A DNA stretch of 64,000 nt from contig JAKATU010000042.1 in the NCBI GenBank assembly GCA_021818585.1, positions 1 through 64,000 of the forward strand. The letters run 5' to 3'. The notes beneath the pieces are model-generated. The model worked only from the letters and a program-made list of their open reading frames with translations. It did not search any database and was not told the DNA's origin. Positions within the stretch are counted from its first letter, which is position 1. Every line of letters begins with the position of its first letter. This document shows, piece after piece, positions 1 to 8,171 of the stretch. This DNA comes from Acidobacteriota bacterium (GTDB lineage: Bacteria > Acidobacteriota > Terriglobia > Terriglobales > Acidobacteriaceae). A program made the translations under genes and the position numbers.

Positions 1-2
1 GG

Positions 3-98
3 TACAACCAGAAGCGAATGCACTCGACGATCGGCTATCAGAGTCCGGTCGAGTTCGAACAGGCCTGGCAGCGGAAGCAGGTGCAAGCTGCGGCCTGA
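3..98 (+). CDS. IS3-family transposase (OrfB), C-terminal fragment
   Basis: The last 32 codons of a gene that begins outside the window. The peptide starts YNQKRMHSTIGY and continues QSPVEFEQAW before the stop. The YN..R.HS..GY.SP..FE pattern is the hallmark end of the DDE integrase core (rve) of IS3-family OrfB transposases. The catalytic DDE residues would lie upstream and cannot be seen, so whether the element is intact is unknown. No clear IS3 terminal repeat is recognisable just downstream, only the imperfect inverted repeat at 112-156. Confidence 0.8.
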   Translation, partial: YNQKRMHSTIGYQSPVEFEQAWQRKQVQAAA

Positions 99-111
99 AT
101 GACCCGGGCCA

Positions 112-156
112 TGGAAATGTGGAAATCGCAAACTGCGCGATTCCCACTCTCCCACA
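112..156. repeat. Imperfect inverted repeat downstream of the IS3 fragment
   Basis: The left arm (112-129, TGGAAATGTGGAAATCGC) pairs with the right arm (137-156) read in reverse, with a few mismatches and a short AT-containing loop. It could be a hairpin at the edge of the insertion sequence or a dispersed intergenic repeat. The window alone cannot decide this. Confidence 0.45.
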
Positions 157-423
157 GCCCCGACGACGACGACGGGGTTGAAAATCCCATCAAACCAGGC
201 GCATATGGAGTACGCATCCTGAGGGTAGGGCCATCCGCGGTGGGGTTGGGATGGGCTTTTGGGGTGAGGCGGTGGTGGTGGGATTGATCTATTTAGCGAG
301 TGTGGGTTTTGGAGTAGGTTCGCGTGATTTTCACCCATGCGGAGCATAGACAGGAGAGCTTCGGTTGCCGGAGACTGGGAGGTGTATTTAGGTGAGGCCA
401 CCTGTCTTTTTGCTATTAGCCAA

Positions 424-722
424 TCGAGAACCCCCGGCTATGCCTGGGAGTCAGCAGAAGTTTGACAATTTGGGGAACGGCCGCAGGCACTTTCAGGCGG
501 GCAATTTGCGTAAGAACCTATTGGAAAACTCATTGCGCCAGCTTTAGCAGGGGCTAAAGCCCCATTTTTTTGCTGCACTTACGGCCCGACTAAAGTCGTG
601 TCCTTGTTACAAAGCCCGCGGCGGGAGACGCAAAAGCAAGCCTGCCACAGTGTGCGTTCAGGCTCATTTGAGGGGCCAATCGCATAAAGCCTCCAGCTTT
701 GCCGGAGGATAGTTACTTGGAT
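424..722. repeat. Decayed IS200-like ends without a transposase (mini-element or relic)
   Basis: A hairpin at 431-449 followed by a 'cag-agaagtttgaca' flank matches the left end of the complete IS200-like element downstream (hairpin 830-846, same flank). A hairpin at 690-708 followed by 'gatagttactt' matches its right end (hairpin 1451-1469, 'gatacttactc'). The stem bases differ between copies but pairing is mostly kept. The two ends enclose about 240 bp with no transposase gene, including a GGGGCTAAAGCCCC hairpin and T run at 550-571. This fits a non-autonomous derivative or an old deleted copy. Confidence 0.5.
550..571 (+). terminator. GGGGCT/AGCCCC hairpin with T run
   Basis: A 6-bp perfect stem (550-555 with 558-563) is followed by A and seven T residues, which is the form of an intrinsic terminator. 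No gene ends just upstream, so it may be a leftover of the degenerate element around it and not a working terminator. Confidence 0.35.
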
Positions 723-814
723 TCTTTGATGGTTCGAGAAGGAAGTACACCTACGGGATAGAAACGGGGGAGCCGCACGTGTCGCAACAGACAGTTACGA
801 TCATTGTTGCTAGC

Positions 815-1480
815 TAAGCAAGGGAGGCCCCCCGGCTCTGCCGGGGTGGCAGTAGAAGTTTGACATTTACGGGAGTCCACCCAAGAAACTCCAGAACGTG
901 AGCCGCCAAGCACACGAGGAGGAGTTTCCGGATGGACGAGTATGAGAGTTTAAGCCACAGCAAGTGGGAGTGCAAATACCATGTGATCTTCATCCCCAAG
1001 TGTCGCTGCAAGACGTTGTACGGGAGTCTGCGACCGCACTTGGGCGAGGTCTTCCGACGGCTGGCCGAGCAGAAGCAGAGCCGGATTGAGGAAGGGCACC
1101 TGATGCCCGATCATGTGCACATGATGATTTCAATTCCGCCTAAGTTTGCGGTGTCGGAAGTGGTGGGATTCATCAAGGGCAAGAGCGCAATTCACCTTGC
1201 GCGCGTGTACGGAGAGCGCAAGCAAAACTTTGTGGGACAGCACTTCTGGGCGCGAGGGTACATGGTGTCGACGGTGGGCCGAGATGAGACGGTGATCCGC
1301 GAATACATTCGCAACCAGGAGCAGGAAGACAAGCGATTGGACCAGCTCAACCTGTGGAAGTGACCAGCCACCGAAACGGTGGCCCAACATCAACCGGGGC
1401 CGCGTTAGCGACCCCGCTCAAGCCGCTTTGAGCGGCTCACACAAATAAGGCCCCCGGCTCTGCCGGGGGATACTTACTCT
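815..1480 (+). mobile_element. IS200-like insertion sequence (IS200/IS605 family)
   Basis: A single-gene element of roughly 660 bp with an HUH transposase at 932-1363. The left subterminal hairpin (830-846, CCCCGGC-tct-GCCGGGG) and the right one (1451-1469, CCCCCGGC-tct-GCCGGGGG) are near identical. This is as expected for the TnpA recognition hairpins of IS200 elements, which lack terminal inverted repeats. Two more hairpins follow the gene, at 1367-1383 (GCCACCG/CGGTGGC) and around 1415-1436 (CCGCTCAA/TTGAGCGG). They may act as terminators or protect against read-in. Exact ends are estimates because the cleavage sites are short and not self-evident. Confidence 0.75.
932..1363 (+). CDS. tnpA: IS200-type TnpA transposase (HUH/Y1 family)
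   Basis: A 143-residue protein, the usual length of IS200 TnpA. It catalyses single-strand peel-and-paste transposition. Near the N-terminus it has SKWECKYHVIFIPK, close to the family's KYHIVF-PKYR segment. The HUH metal-binding motif appears as DHVHMMI, and EYIRNQEQED contains the catalytic tyrosine near the C-terminus. A strong ribosome site (GAGGAGG) precedes the ATG. All three catalytic elements look intact, so the enzyme may be active. There is no TnpB/accessory gene beside it, which fits the IS200 rather than the IS605 layout. Confidence 0.93.
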   Translation: MDEYESLSHSKWECKYHVIFIPKCRCKTLYGSLRPHLGEVFRRLAEQKQSRIEEGHLMPDHVHMMISIPPKFAVSEVVGFIKGKSAIHLARVYGERKQNFVGQHFWARGYMVSTVGRDETVIREYIRNQEQEDKRLDQLNLWK

Positions 1481-1553
1481 TGGCATCGCAGGAACTCTTG
1501 GTGGTATCGTTGTCGGGCATTTTCTATCGCGATCATGGCAGAGAGAACAATGG

Positions 1554-1910
1554 ATGCGTGATCGCAGGCACGAAGAGATTCAAGAGCTTTTAGTAGCTCT
1601 TGCTGCGTCAATGCACGCGGAAGTTGAGACGGTGTACCGGAGCGAACTGACGCAGGAGGAGCTAAAGGACAAAGCACAGAGGACAGCAGATTTCTTTCGA
1701 GTCGCCCAAACGCGAATTTTTACTTATGCCGATGTCGAGCGTCTGGACATCAAGGGTGAGTGGCTCGCGGCGGTGAATGCCCACCTCCGAAGCAGACCAC
1801 ATGATCTTGCAACCTTCGAGAAATCCTACGAAGCTTTAACGCGGAAGCTCGTCGAGTGTGCAGTCGTGCGGAGAACAAAACGGCGACTTCCGCATAGAAG
1901 CCATAATTAG
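1554..1910 (+). CDS. Hypothetical protein, 118 aa
   Basis: An open frame with a charged, mostly helical composition (HEEIQELLVALAA, ELTQEELKDKAQ) and a basic tail. No family is recognised. It begins about 80 bp after the IS200-like right end, the start codon has no convincing ribosome site, and the same frame stays open upstream of the ATG. It may therefore be a gene whose 5' part was displaced by the insertion. A shorter frame runs on the opposite strand (1474-1677) with no better support. Treat as tentative. Confidence 0.35.
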   Translation: MRDRRHEEIQELLVALAASMHAEVETVYRSELTQEELKDKAQRTADFFRVAQTRIFTYADVERLDIKGEWLAAVNAHLRSRPHDLATFEKSYEALTRKLVECAVVRRTKRRLPHRSHN

Positions 1911-1954
1911 GACAAGTTTCCGATCTTCAATCGTGCTCCCGGTATGCTGGGGGT

Positions 1955-4063
1955 ATGAGTGATTTGCATGCACAGAATGGTTTGAAGGATGCGGCTTCGG
2001 CTTATTTGCGTTCGGCGATGCATCAGCCGGTGCGGTGGCATGAGTGGGGTGAGGAGGCTTTCCAGTTGGCGGCGGAGCTGGATCGGCCAGTGTTGCTGGA
2101 CATTGGGGCGGTGTGGTGCCACTGGTGCCATGTGATGGATCGCGAGTCGTATGAGGATGCGGCGCTGGCGGCGGTGATCAACGAGCATTACGTTGCTGTG
2201 AAGGTGGACCGGGATGAGAGGCCGGATGTGGATAGCCGTTACCAGTCGGCGGTGCAGGCGATGGCCGGGCAGGGCGGGTGGCCTTTGACGGCGATTCTGA
2301 CTCCTGATGGGCGGCCGTTTTATGGGGGCACTTATTTTCCGCGCGAGGAGGGTTATGGGCGGCCCAGTTTTGAACGCGTGTTGCGGTCGCTGGCCGATGT
2401 GTGGAAGACGCGGCGCGAGGATGCGCTGGAGAATGCGGGCAAGGTGCTGGCGGCGATTGAGCATGGCGAGGCGTACTCGGGACGGACGGGTTCGCTGGCG
2501 ATGGGGATTGTGGAGAAGCTCGTCGAGAGCGGGCTGCAGCAGTTTGACGCGCGCAATGGCGGGTTTGGGACGCAGCCTAAGTTTCCTCATGCTTCGATGA
2601 TGGACCTGATGATTGACCTGGCGGCGCGGACGGGCGATGAGCGCGTGAAGCAGGCGGTGGTGGTGACGCTCAAAAAGATGGCCGCGGGCGGGGTGTATGA
2701 CCAGCTGGCGGGCGGGTTCCATCGGTATTCGGTGGATGAGCAGTGGATTGTGCCGCATTTCGAGAAGATGCTGTACGACAATGCGGGATTACTGGGGAAT
2801 TACGTGCATGCCTTCCAGACGTATGTGGACGCGGAGTTCGCGGGGGTGGCGCTGGATGTGATTCGGTGGATGGATGAGTGTTTGAGCGACCGGGAGCGGG
2901 GCGGGTTTTATGCTTCGCAGGACGCGGACATTAACCTGGACGACGACGGCGACTACTTTACCTGGACGCTGGAGGAGGCAAAGGCGGTGCTTACGGCCGA
3001 GGAGATGGCGCTGGCCGGGCCTTACTTCGACATTGGGGAAGTGGGCGATATGCACCACAATCGCGCGAAGAATGTGCTGCACCGTAAGCGCAGGCTGGAG
3101 GATGTGGCGGTGGAGATTGGTATTTCTGTGGAGGAGGCAGAGCAGCGGCTGAAGGTGGTGAAGGCGAAGCTGCTGGAGGCGCGGCGGTTGCGCGAGACTC
3201 CGTTTATTGACAAGACGATTTATACGAGCTGGAACGGGATGGCAGTTTCAGCTTATTTGCGGGCGGCGCGGGTGATGGACTTGGCGCGGGTGAAGGCGTT
3301 TGCGCTGAAGACGCTGGACCGGGTGCTGGCCGAGGCGTGGAGTGCGGACGCGGGCCTGAAGCATGTGGTGGCTTATTCCGATGGGTCGGGTACGGGCAAG
3401 GCCGTGGCAGGCGTACTGGACGATTATGCGTTTGTGGCCGAGGCATGCGTGGAGGCCTGGGAGTCGACGGGCGAGCGGCGGTACTACGAGGCGGCGCAGG
3501 CGATTGCAGATGCGATGATAGCGCGGTTTTACGACAGGACGGGCGGAGGGTTTTTCGATACGGAGCAGGAGGGCAGCAAACTGGGTGCGCTGGCGGCCCG
3601 GCGCAAACCGCTGCAGGATTCGCCGACTCCGGCGGGTAATCCGGCGGCGGCGGCGGTGCTGCTGCGGCTGGAGGAGCTGAGCGGCGAGGCGAAGTACAAG
3701 GAAATGGCCGAGGAGACGCTGGAGAGCTTTGCGGGGGTGGTGGAGCACTTTGGGATCTACGCCGGGACATATGGGCTGGCTCTGCTGCGGCTGCTGCTGG
3801 AGCCGGTGCAGGTGGTGATTGTGGGCGCAGATGAGCCGGCCAAGGGGCTGGCGGCGATGGCCCGGGCGCGTTACTCGGTGAACAAGATGGTGGTGGGGCT
3901 CGGTCCGGAGCAGTTGCGGAAGGATTTGCTGCCGCCGGCGCTGGCGGAGACTCTGCCGGAGCTTCAGTGGATGGGGAAGAGCTTTGCGTTGGTTTGTTCG
4001 GGGCGGAGTTGTCAGCCTCCTACGAGTGATGCGGAGGAGCTTTTGAGGGCTGTTCGGTGTTAG
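1955..4063 (+). CDS. DUF255 thioredoxin-domain protein (YyaL/SPATA20 family)
   Basis: A 702-residue cytoplasmic protein. The N-terminal thioredoxin-like domain (about 1-170) has the signature WCHWCHVM with a CXXC pair at C55/C58. It is followed by a long alpha/alpha-barrel region like that of N-acylglucosamine 2-epimerases, with the conserved segment FPHASMMD and the GGVYDQLAGGFHRYSVDEQW block. This domain order and length are typical of bacterial YyaL and mammalian SPATA20 homologues. Their exact biochemical role is not settled, though redox function and sugar-related catalysis have been suggested. The gene stands alone, with no operon partner close by; the next gene is also a thiol-redox protein but is 185 bp away with its own ribosome site. 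Confidence 0.9.
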   Translation: MSDLHAQNGLKDAASAYLRSAMHQPVRWHEWGEEAFQLAAELDRPVLLDIGAVWCHWCHVMDRESYEDAALAAVINEHYVAVKVDRDERPDVDSRYQSAVQAMAGQGGWPLTAILTPDGRPFYGGTYFPREEGYGRPSFERVLRSLADVWKTRREDALENAGKVLAAIEHGEAYSGRTGSLAMGIVEKLVESGLQQFDARNGGFGTQPKFPHASMMDLMIDLAARTGDERVKQAVVVTLKKMAAGGVYDQLAGGFHRYSVDEQWIVPHFEKMLYDNAGLLGNYVHAFQTYVDAEFAGVALDVIRWMDECLSDRERGGFYASQDADINLDDDGDYFTWTLEEAKAVLTAEEMALAGPYFDIGEVGDMHHNRAKNVLHRKRRLEDVAVEIGISVEEAEQRLKVVKAKLLEARRLRETPFIDKTIYTSWNGMAVSAYLRAARVMDLARVKAFALKTLDRVLAEAWSADAGLKHVVAYSDGSGTGKAVAGVLDDYAFVAEACVEAWESTGERRYYEAAQAIADAMIARFYDRTGGGFFDTEQEGSKLGALAARRKPLQDSPTPAGNPAAAAVLLRLEELSGEAKYKEMAEETLESFAGVVEHFGIYAGTYGLALLRLLLEPVQVVIVGADEPAKGLAAMARARYSVNKMVVGLGPEQLRKDLLPPALAETLPELQWMGKSFALVCSGRSCQPPTSDAEELLRAVRC

Positions 4064-4248
4064 ATGTTGGCCGCGCCTTTGGCGCGATTCCCACGTCCCC
4101 TACGTGGACGTAGGGCACCCGTGTTGGTTACTTGGCTGGAGAGATTTTCTGTCCCCACCACTACACTGGGTGGGTCACCTGTGTAGGGTTTTGAGGGGTG
4201 GGTTGGTAGAATAGGAATCAGGCGAATGCGCCAGGAGGATTGAGGCGA

Positions 4249-4674
4249 ATGTATCCAGAGATTATGGTGATTCCGATGCGTGAGGAGCTCACACGAGTGG
4301 GTATCAAGGAAGCGCGGACGGCGGCGGAAGTGGATTCGGCGCTGGCTACTCCCGGTACTACGATGGTTGTGGTGAATTCGATTTGCGGCTGCGCGGCGGG
4401 CAAGATGCGCCCGGGCGTTCGGCTGGCGCTGCAAAATCCGGTGGTTCCGGACCAGTCGATTACGGTGTTTGCGGGGCAGGACCGCGAGGCGACGGAAAAG
4501 GCTCGCGGCTACTTTGAGGGGAATCCGCCGACCTCACCGGCGATTGCGATTTTGCGCGACGGCAAGCTGGTGTACCTGATGCAGCGTTTTGTGATTGAGA
4601 ACAATACGGCGCAGGCGATTGGCGCGGAGCTGGCACGGGCGTTCAACGAGTACTGCGCGAAGACGACTGCCTAG
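4249..4674 (+). CDS. BrxA/BrxB-family bacilliredoxin
   Basis: A 141-residue protein of the YphP/YqiW (DUF1094) family. The signature VNSICGCAAGKMRPG carries the CGC redox pair (C46, C48) used in other members to remove bacillithiol or other low-molecular-weight thiols from oxidised proteins. The ATG at 4249 is chosen because AGGAGG lies at 4233-4238; a TTG nine bases upstream is in frame but sits too close to that site. The family is present outside bacillithiol producers, so the thiol partner here is not known. A strong hairpin terminator follows at 4691. Confidence 0.93.
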   Translation: MYPEIMVIPMREELTRVGIKEARTAAEVDSALATPGTTMVVVNSICGCAAGKMRPGVRLALQNPVVPDQSITVFAGQDREATEKARGYFEGNPPTSPAIAILRDGKLVYLMQRFVIENNTAQAIGAELARAFNEYCAKTTA

Positions 4675-4690
4675 TTTTGCGGTTTCATTG

Positions 4691-4721
4691 AGAAAGGGCC
4701 GCGCTTTGCGCGGCCCTTTCT
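4691..4721 (+). terminator. Intrinsic terminator after the bacilliredoxin gene
   Basis: A perfect 13-bp stem (AGAAAGGGCCGCG with its complement), a CTTT loop, and TTTCTG at the 3' side. It lies 17 bp after the stop codon. Confidence 0.85.
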
Positions 4722-4740
4722 GTTGGTGGATGGAAATGGA

Positions 4741-4767
4741 AAAGGCACGGAGGGAATCCGTGCCTTT
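4741..4767 (-). terminator. Intrinsic terminator for the convergent PG-binding gene
   Basis: An 11-bp stem AAAGGCACGGA with its complement and a 5-nt loop. Read on the minus strand it ends in CCTTTTCC. It sits 26 bp downstream of the minus-strand gene ending at 4793, back to back with the terminator at 4691-4721. Confidence 0.75.
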
Positions 4768-4792
4768 GGTTTGAATGGGATGAAGTGGAATC

Positions 4793-5251
4793 CTATTTAG
4801 GAACGATCTGTACGGCGGCCAGCGTGTCAGCGTAGCTGATGCTTGGCTGGGGCTGCTTGTCTTCCCTGGCTACCTGGATGCTGGACTCATCGGTCCTGGG
4901 ACCGAGGCCGAGTGCGATGATGGCTCGGGCGTCCGGCAGGAGCCTCGTCTGCCAGCCGTGGTCCGCCTGATACTTGCGCATGGCGTCCTGGGTTCTGGCG
5001 TCCCAGATGCCGTTGGGGGTACCGGTCAGGTAGTGCTTCTTGATGAGGGCGGCTTGAATCTGGGTCACCCGGTCCGGCGTCATGCCACGCTGCCCGTAGC
5101 CGTAATGGCGCACATAGTGGTGATGGTAATAGCGATGGTGAACGTAATGCCGGTGGGCAATGGGGCCACGATGACTGCGAATGGCCAGAGCGGGAGTGGC
5201 CATCAGAGCCGCGGAGAGGAGGAAAATATGCCAGCGGCGCAATAGGGACAT
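4793..5251 (-). CDS. Secreted peptidoglycan-binding-domain protein
   Basis: 152 residues. An N-terminal signal peptide (RRWHIFLLSAALMATPALA) is followed by a His/Tyr-rich low-complexity segment (HRHYVHHRYYHHHYVRHYGYG). Then comes one PG_binding_1-like module, with VTQIQAALIKKHYLTG and PNGIWDARTQDAMRKYQ, about residues 58-105. Such modules hold proteins on peptidoglycan. No catalytic domain is attached. The His-rich stretch could bind metal or simply be a flexible linker. It lies downstream of htrA on the same strand but 120 bp away, behind a hairpin, so it is probably separately transcribed. Confidence 0.75.
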   Translation of the reverse strand: MSLLRRWHIFLLSAALMATPALAIRSHRGPIAHRHYVHHRYYHHHYVRHYGYGQRGMTPDRVTQIQAALIKKHYLTGTPNGIWDARTQDAMRKYQADHGWQTRLLPDARAIIALGLGPRTDESSIQVAREDKQPQPSISYADTLAAVQIVPK

Positions 5252-5330
5252 CCAAAAAACCTCAGAAATAAATTGAATCCTTACACAAGCAGCTTAGTGA
5301 TGCATTCATGAAATTGCAATGGAAAGAAGC

Positions 5331-5355
5331 ACCGGCTCCCAAAAAGGGAGCCGGT
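5331..5355 (-). terminator. Hairpin downstream of htrA
   Basis: A perfect 10-bp stem ACCGGCTCCC/GGGAGCCGGT with a 5-nt loop, 18 bp past the stop codon of the protease gene. On the minus strand it is followed by a T-rich but interrupted stretch. Confidence 0.7.
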
Positions 5356-5373
5356 CTGGTAAATGGGTTTCCA

Positions 5374-6945
5374 TTACGGGAGAGTGCCGCCGACGTAGCT
5401 GGATCCGCCGGTTGGATCCTGCGGATTGACCAACTGGAGGGCGACGTCGTCTCCAGGCTTGAGGCCTGCCACAATGGCGCGGAATTCAGCTACATTGTTG
5501 ACAGGATGACGGTTGATGGCGGTGATCACCATTCCCTGGGCGCCGGCCAGACCGAGCTGACGGTCCGCGAAGGAACCGGGCTCGACGGACTGAATGAGCA
5601 CGCCATGCAGGCCCGCCGGAGCGCCTTGCGGTAGGTCACTGACAGTGATGCCGAGCTTGACGTGGCCGGACATTCCGGGGCCGCCGTTGGAGGACGAAGA
5701 GCTGTTGCCTGCGTTCTTGAGCAGCTTTTCGAGCTCGGTGCGGCTGATGATGCCGACAACAGCAGTCTTGTGCTGACTGTTGTCGAGGTAGCCTACGGTG
5801 ACGGAGGTTCCCGGCTTCTTGGCGGTGATGACATCGACGAGATCGTCGCCATTCTTGATGGGCTGGCCATTGATGCTGGTGATGATGTCACCAGCCTTGA
5901 GGCCTGCCTTCTGGGCGGGAGTGCCCGGAATGACGCTGCTGATGAGCACCCCATACTTGAAGCCATAGACATGAGCGACCGCGGGGGGCAGGTTGGGCTG
6001 GAACTGAATGCCGAGGCTGCCGCGGATGACCTTGTGCTCGGGCCCGATGAGCTGGTTGTAGACGTTGATGACGGTATTGGACGGCATGGCGAAGCCGATG
6101 CCCTGGAATCCGCCGGTCTGGGTGTAGATGGCGGTGTTGACGCCGATGACCTGACCCTTCATGTTGACGAGGGGACCACCGGAGTTGCCGGGGTTGATGG
6201 CGGCGTCAGTCTGGAGATAGTGCTTGAACTGGCCGGATGCGCCGGGATCAATGGTGCGGTTTTTGGCCGAGATGATGCCGTGGGTCACTGTCTGGGTGAG
6301 GGCCAGCGGCTCGCCGATGGCGATGACTTCATCGCCGACCTGCATGGAGGCGGAGTTGCCCATGGTGACGGTTGGGAGCGGGTGGTCAACATTGATTTTG
6401 AGGACCGCGAGGTCTGTGTCCTTGTCATAACCAACCACGGTAGCCGGATGGCCTGAGGAACCAGCGGGGTCGGACTTGAGCTTGACCAGGATGCTGGTGG
6501 CGCCGCGGACGACGTGGTAGTTGGTGAGGATGTAACCGTGGGGGTCAACGATGAAGCCGGAACCGAGATCTTCGCGAACCTGACCGCTACCGCCCTGGTC
6601 GGGTTCTCCGGGCTGCATGCCGAAGAAGTGCTGGAAGAACTGCTGCATGCCGTTGTCGCCGCCGGGCCCCATCTGCTGCATCTGCTGCGTTTGCTTGGGC
6701 ACGGTTTCGCTACTGATGTTGACGACAGCCGGGCTGACTTCCTTGGCGATGCGGGTGAAGTTGGTAGACAGGTCTACCGGAGGGGGAATCTTGAGCGGAG
6801 CCGCATCAGAGCTGTTGACCTTCGATTGGCCATGGACCCCGTTTGCAACCAGCGAGCCGATGAGAATTCCGGCGGAAAGCGTTGCAAGAGTAGTGAAGGT
6901 AAAAGCGAGACGACGTATGCGTAGCCGTCTGAGCAAAGATTTCAT
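5374..6945 (-). CDS. degP: Do-family serine protease (HtrA/DegP-like)
   Basis: A 523-residue periplasmic protease-chaperone. An N-terminal membrane or signal segment (about 13-36) leads into a trypsin-like domain. The triad is visible as H144 (ILTNYHVV), D178 (DKDTDLAVL) and S255 (INPGNSGGP). Two PDZ domains follow: the first at about 305-395 with IIPGTPAQKAGLKAGD, the second at about 430-520, more divergent. This is the full Do/DegQ architecture and length. A Gln/Gly-rich LA-loop region (about 85-125) precedes the protease fold. It is the second gene on the minus strand after the DMT transporter, 168 bp apart, so it probably has its own promoter. Confidence 0.95.
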   Translation of the reverse strand: MKSLLRRLRIRRLAFTFTTLATLSAGILIGSLVANGVHGQSKVNSSDAAPLKIPPPVDLSTNFTRIAKEVSPAVVNISSETVPKQTQQMQQMGPGGDNGMQQFFQHFFGMQPGEPDQGGSGQVREDLGSGFIVDPHGYILTNYHVVRGATSILVKLKSDPAGSSGHPATVVGYDKDTDLAVLKINVDHPLPTVTMGNSASMQVGDEVIAIGEPLALTQTVTHGIISAKNRTIDPGASGQFKHYLQTDAAINPGNSGGPLVNMKGQVIGVNTAIYTQTGGFQGIGFAMPSNTVINVYNQLIGPEHKVIRGSLGIQFQPNLPPAVAHVYGFKYGVLISSVIPGTPAQKAGLKAGDIITSINGQPIKNGDDLVDVITAKKPGTSVTVGYLDNSQHKTAVVGIISRTELEKLLKNAGNSSSSSNGGPGMSGHVKLGITVSDLPQGAPAGLHGVLIQSVEPGSFADRQLGLAGAQGMVITAINRHPVNNVAEFRAIVAGLKPGDDVALQLVNPQDPTGGSSYVGGTLP

Positions 6946-7113
6946 GTTGGGTCTAACCTCTTATCGTCAATTCAGATGCGTAAAAACAATCCCGACCACA
7001 GTATATAGATCGGGGACGGACAGACGTGCAAGGCAGGGATCGCGGATGAATGCTGTGAAGCCAGGGCATTCTGGCGATCTCTGCAAGCTTAGACGCGCAA
7101 AATCGGAAATACG

Positions 7114-8076
7114 TCACAATGACTGCTCTGAGATGGAAGTCGATTCAGGTTCTGCGGGTTGCATGGGTTGGGAAATCAGTTCCGTGAGCGCGATGCCTGC
7201 GAGGACGAGGAGGGCTCCGGCGAGGGATCGCCCTTGGAGGGTCTGGCCGAGGAAAAGGAAGGCGACGAGCCATGCGAAGACAGGTTCGAGGGCGAGGATG
7301 AGCGCGGTGTGGGTGGCCGGGAGGATGCGCTGCGCATAGGAGAGGACAGTGAAGGCGAGCGCGGTGGCCAGAACCGAGGTGATGGCGAGGGCGGCGATGA
7401 CGGTGGTGTTCCAGTGGACGTAGGGATGCTCAAAGAATGGCAGCGTGACGGCCATGACGAGGGTGCAGACGCCGATCTGGATGAGGGCGAGCTGCTCAAA
7501 GGGGAAGCGCGGGGAGAAATGGGCGAGCGCGATGACCTGGAGTGCGAATCCGAGGGCGCAGACGAGGGTGAGGACGTCGCCGAGATTGACTTGGCGGAAG
7601 GCGGCGAATGAGACGGGTTGTCCGGGCGGGGCGGTGAGCAGAATGATGCCTGCGAAGGCGACGAATGCGCCGAGCCAGGCGTTCCAGTGGGGGCGCGCGG
7701 ATGCGGGCGGGCGTAAGCCGGGAATGACGGCAAGCAGGGGAACGATGACGACGACCATCCCGGTAATGAAGGCGGACTTGGAGGGGGTGGTGAGGTGGAG
7801 GCCGACGGTCTGGAACTGGTAGCCCATGGCGAGGGTGAGGCCGACGATGGAGCCTGCGGCCAGAACGGGCAGGCGGATCTGGCGGAGATGGCGGCGGTAG
7901 ACGATGGCAAGGATGACAAAGGCCAGCGCCATGCGGATGAGATTGAAGAGGAGCGGGGAGATATTGAGGAGCGCGGTTTTGACGAGAATAAAAGTGGAGC
8001 CCCAGACGAAGACGACGGAGATGAGCAGCAGATGTGCGCGCAGGGATTGAGGGTGTGCGTAGTGCGCCCGGGACAT
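7114..8076 (-). CDS. EamA/DMT-family transporter
   Basis: A 320-residue inner-membrane protein with about ten predicted transmembrane helices in two repeated EamA halves. The N-terminal signature FVWGSTFILVK and the second-half LEPVFAWLVAFLFLGQTL match the RhaT/EamA drug/metabolite exporter pattern. The substrate cannot be told from sequence. It is divergent from the GH28 gene (96 bp between starts) and upstream of htrA. The hydrophilic N-terminus is short, consistent with the chosen ATG. Confidence 0.9.
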   Translation of the reverse strand: MSRAHYAHPQSLRAHLLLISVVFVWGSTFILVKTALLNISPLLFNLIRMALAFVILAIVYRRHLRQIRLPVLAAGSIVGLTLAMGYQFQTVGLHLTTPSKSAFITGMVVVIVPLLAVIPGLRPPASARPHWNAWLGAFVAFAGIILLTAPPGQPVSFAAFRQVNLGDVLTLVCALGFALQVIALAHFSPRFPFEQLALIQIGVCTLVMAVTLPFFEHPYVHWNTTVIAALAITSVLATALAFTVLSYAQRILPATHTALILALEPVFAWLVAFLFLGQTLQGRSLAGALLVLAGIALTELISQPMQPAEPESTSISEQSL

Positions 8077-8171
8077 GAGGGAAGCATATCAGCGGGAAAA
8101 ACTTTAAACGGTGGAATTATTTGGCGCAGGGGATGCCAGTGAGTGGTCAGACCTGTTAGTATTGCGGACGC

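Noticed and set aside
99..287. 62-codon open frame after the IS3 fragment
   Set aside because: It runs through an inverted repeat and low-complexity sequence (DDDD, RRWWW) and has no protein-like features.
3204..3770. Long minus-strand frames inside the DUF255 gene and similar antisense frames in other GC-rich genes
   Set aside because: They are Pro/Arg/Ser-rich translations typical of antisense frames of GC-rich coding DNA and have no family motifs.
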